From positions 1,550,001-1,614,000 of the forward strand of contig CP085828.1 in assembly GCA_020809705.1 (NCBI GenBank): DNA of 64,000 nt, in the 5' to 3' direction. The translations under genes were made by a program, and so were the position numbers. Shown piece by piece: positions 61,673 through 64,000 of this stretch. The notes beneath the pieces were generated by a model. The model was not told the DNA's origin. It searched no databases and was given only the letters and a program-made list of their open reading frames with translations. This stretch comes from Calonectria ilicicola (Eukaryota; Ascomycota; Sordariomycetes; Hypocreales; Nectriaceae). How positions within the stretch are numbered: the first letter of the stretch is position 1; each line of letters opens with the position of its first letter.

Positions 61673-64000
61673 TGGGCCAAGAGATGTGAAACGGCGAGAA
61701 AAACTACCGGCAACGGCTTTGGGTCGTAGTAAACTTGGCTTGAGGGAAACACGCCAATGGTCAGAGTCGCAAGACTCGGCCTGCCTATTCTTGCTTTCAA
61801 GTTGCCAATGAGTAAAACAGGGTGCTAGGATGTCCATATTTTGAAAATGATACCATCGTATTTGTGGACTATGATTTTGACAGGAATATCTACAATCAAT
61901 CTAACTGCTACTAAACCTGACCATCTGACAACAATGTCGGTGAACAAACAAACACCTGTCTATTCCACATCCAGGCGTGGATCTACTACTATACAACTAG
62001 GAACCCGCGCTCTTGACTTCCTGGGCTTAGCAGGTTGGTAAACTGCAGCATGCCCATATACAAGTCGATCATGAATGAGGACTTGCGGCCCACTTGGTCC
62101 TTGTCTACCTATTTGGACCTATAGCTGTTCTTTTTTTCTTTTTTTCACAGTGGCTATGGTGACGAGGCCTTGGCGGTAAGCAAGACTGTCGGTACCACGA
62201 TGCCGGTGCCAGAGCCGGGAAAACTGACCGCATGTTTCAGATCAGAGCTGAGTAATAACATCTTTGCAGACAACATGGCAATCGTGCGTATGAAGGATCA
62301 AGAGGGCTTGACAGGATCGCTTTGCAGTGACTTCACATACCGAATCTGGCGAGATGCATAAACTGGGGGCGACGGAATAGGCTTAGACAGCGTGTAACCT
62401 CCCCTCAGCTTTCTGCGCACACGACTAGGAGTGGCCTTGCACGCCTGGATTGCGCTTATTTGCTTACTTCGGCGCGAATCCGCCGGCATTGCAGAGTAAC
62501 AACCGCCTAGAGACGGCTGATGGATCGAGGTTTTCCAATGTGTTATGCGGGAACATGATGCATCACTTTGCACACTAGTCATAGTCTGCCATGAAACAGG
62601 GCAATCCCTTGCTGTCTTAACAAAGGTCGTTCCTCTCCTGATATCGTCTTTCTTCTCCCTCATTCCACCATCACATCAGTCAGGGGCAGCAAGTGCATAG
62701 TTGGGCAACACGGATATCCCGCCCGCACAACGCCCGCTCGCGACTTGACAGACAAGGGATCGAGAGCCAGAGGAGCACTGATCGACATTTGACAGGTGCC
62801 CTTGTTTACCTAGGCCTGGGGACTTCCCCAAATGGTCCCAAATGCGGCAGTGTGGGTCGTCAAGAAGCGGCAGGGAAGACAAGATGCTACCGGCCATGCC
62901 GGACATTCGCCAGGGCATCAGTGAGCGAGCAGCCTTGTGAGTCCCGGGTCTGAGGTGTTTCCAAGAGGATGAGACTAGGATGAGACCCTTCCCGACATGG
63001 GTTGGTGAATGAGTTGGCATTGAAGCGACCAGGGTGTGTCTGCGTGGACGATTTTGACACCTTAGTATGAAGTATAAGCACGACTGCAAGGAACCAGCAG
63101 CATCTGGATCGACGGCCGACGCGATCGTGCAAGTGCTGTACTTGCGTTGGGGTGCACTAGGAGAATTACTGGAGCAGAGGCCAAGACCCGTGGCGTGCGC
63201 ACGTTGGCGCATATCACTGATTGTCGTCATCCTTGATGTCATGTCATATGACCGCCACTTTCAACCTGCGACGTCTGGGCAGAGATCACCAGCCGGCCAA
63301 AACTTGCGCAACCCAAAAAAGCTCAAGACACGAGATTGCGGCTGATATGCACGGGAACTAAAATGTTCTCGGGGCTCCAAGTCGCACGGCAGGTAAATTT
63401 TCCGTCGTCAACACCCACGCACAAAAGTTGAAACAGGGCTTAGCAAGCTTTGATCGTGATGGATGGGTGGTGTGCATGTGCAGATGCATGATGAGTGCAG
63501 GGAGAGACAGAGGGCCGCTGATGCGTCCATTAATTACATCTGGCGCAGAACTGCATTTTCTCACGGTGCAGTAGCGTAGCAATGGGTTACCTTGTCGAGA
63601 CAAAATATCTCAGCCCTGGTGGGTAGCATCTCGGTTGAGATAGGGCAGGTGGCGATTATGGGTTTTGGGGAGCCCAGCACTACATCAAGAAAAGTCGAAC
63701 AGACGAATAAACAGGGCGTTGACCGCCAGAGTGTATCGCCGGAAGGAGACAGGGATGCGACGCAAACTTTCAAAGGCAGGGTTGCGGGAGAAGCGTGCTC
63801 TGGAGAGGCAAAATTGTATGCGGGACAGTAGCGGTGGGCTGGTTTTCGGGGTACCCTCGCCTAGCGAGGCCTGCCCCTTGGATGCCTGCCAGGAAGCGTT
63901 TATAGACGTTGCGCTTACAGAGTTGTTGCGATTAGTTCCTAAAGTTCTCAACGCGTTGTATCCGGGGTAGAATACTGTGCACCCTATCCAGCCAAACCAG
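61673..64000. other. Gene-free 3' end of the window
   Basis: 2.3 kb after FYV7. The longest frame (minus 62676-63242, 188 codons) begins with an ATG but lacks any recognisable motif, hydrophobic pattern or splice partner. Nothing else stands out. A gene extending in from beyond 64000 cannot be excluded. Confidence 0.45.

Noticed and set aside
62676..63242. 188-codon minus-strand frame near the window end
   Set aside because: It begins with ATG but shows no domain, no hydrophobic pattern and no splice context; composition resembles non-coding sequence.

Overview
The window comes from a filamentous ascomycete (Pezizomycotina, most likely a Sordariomycete; Hypocreales is my guess). The reasons are genes split by short introns of about 47-90 bp with CTAAC-type branch points, long intergenic spaces, no operons, and a typical fungal gene set: AA9 polysaccharide monooxygenase, SAT4-type kinase, LaeA-like methyltransferase, mitochondrial PPR protein, Atos/FAM214 protein. 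All coordinates come from reading the bases by eye. Exon borders were chosen by splice consensus plus frame continuity, and every spliced CDS given here sums to a multiple of three.

Layout. 0-3.9 kb has no convincing gene. 3.9-13.8 kb is a dense housekeeping block: PSY2 (PP4 regulatory subunit, +), AFG2/DRG1 (ribosome-maturation AAA ATPase, -), a mitochondrial orphan (+) and SEC4 (exocytic Rab, -). 13.8-21.3 kb is gene-poor and holds a secreted AA9 enzyme with a hevein-like C-terminus (-). 21.3-25.1 kb carries HSP10 (-) and a SAT4/HAL4-type kinase (-). After a 2.7 kb gene-free stretch rich in GTAC comes a head-to-head pair of ribosome genes at 27.9-29.7 kb: MRPL19 (-) and KRR1 (+). 30.3-37.99 kb is more accessory: a zinc-independent MDR oxidoreductase (-), a small helical-domain gene followed by a decayed coding region (+), a YeeE/YedE-type sulfur-compound transporter (+), a RidA protein (-) and AIM41 (-). 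40.1-41.8 kb hides a 10-exon LaeA-like methyltransferase (-). 45.7-48.1 kb is LSB6 (type II PI4-kinase, -). 50.7-51.2 kb is a small Arg/Ser-rich orphan (+). 52.2-55.7 kb is a 1178-residue PPR protein (+). 56.4-58.8 kb is the Atos-like gene (-). 61.0-61.7 kb is FYV7 (+). The last 2.3 kb shows nothing clear.

How the genes relate. Most are independent housekeeping genes. A ribosome-biogenesis theme recurs (AFG2, KRR1, FYV7, MRPL19), as does a mitochondrial one (HSP10, MRPL19, AIM41, the PPR protein, the 10.9 kb orphan). SEC4 and LSB6 belong to membrane traffic. I see no secondary-metabolite cluster, transposon, CRISPR array, tRNA or rRNA gene, and no strong case for a new multi-gene system. The most unusual items are the aromatic-free hevein-like domain on the AA9 protein, the fragmented methyltransferase gene, an HSP10 gene whose first coding exon is only the start codon, the broken coding region at 33-34 kb, and intergenic blocks dense in GTAC.
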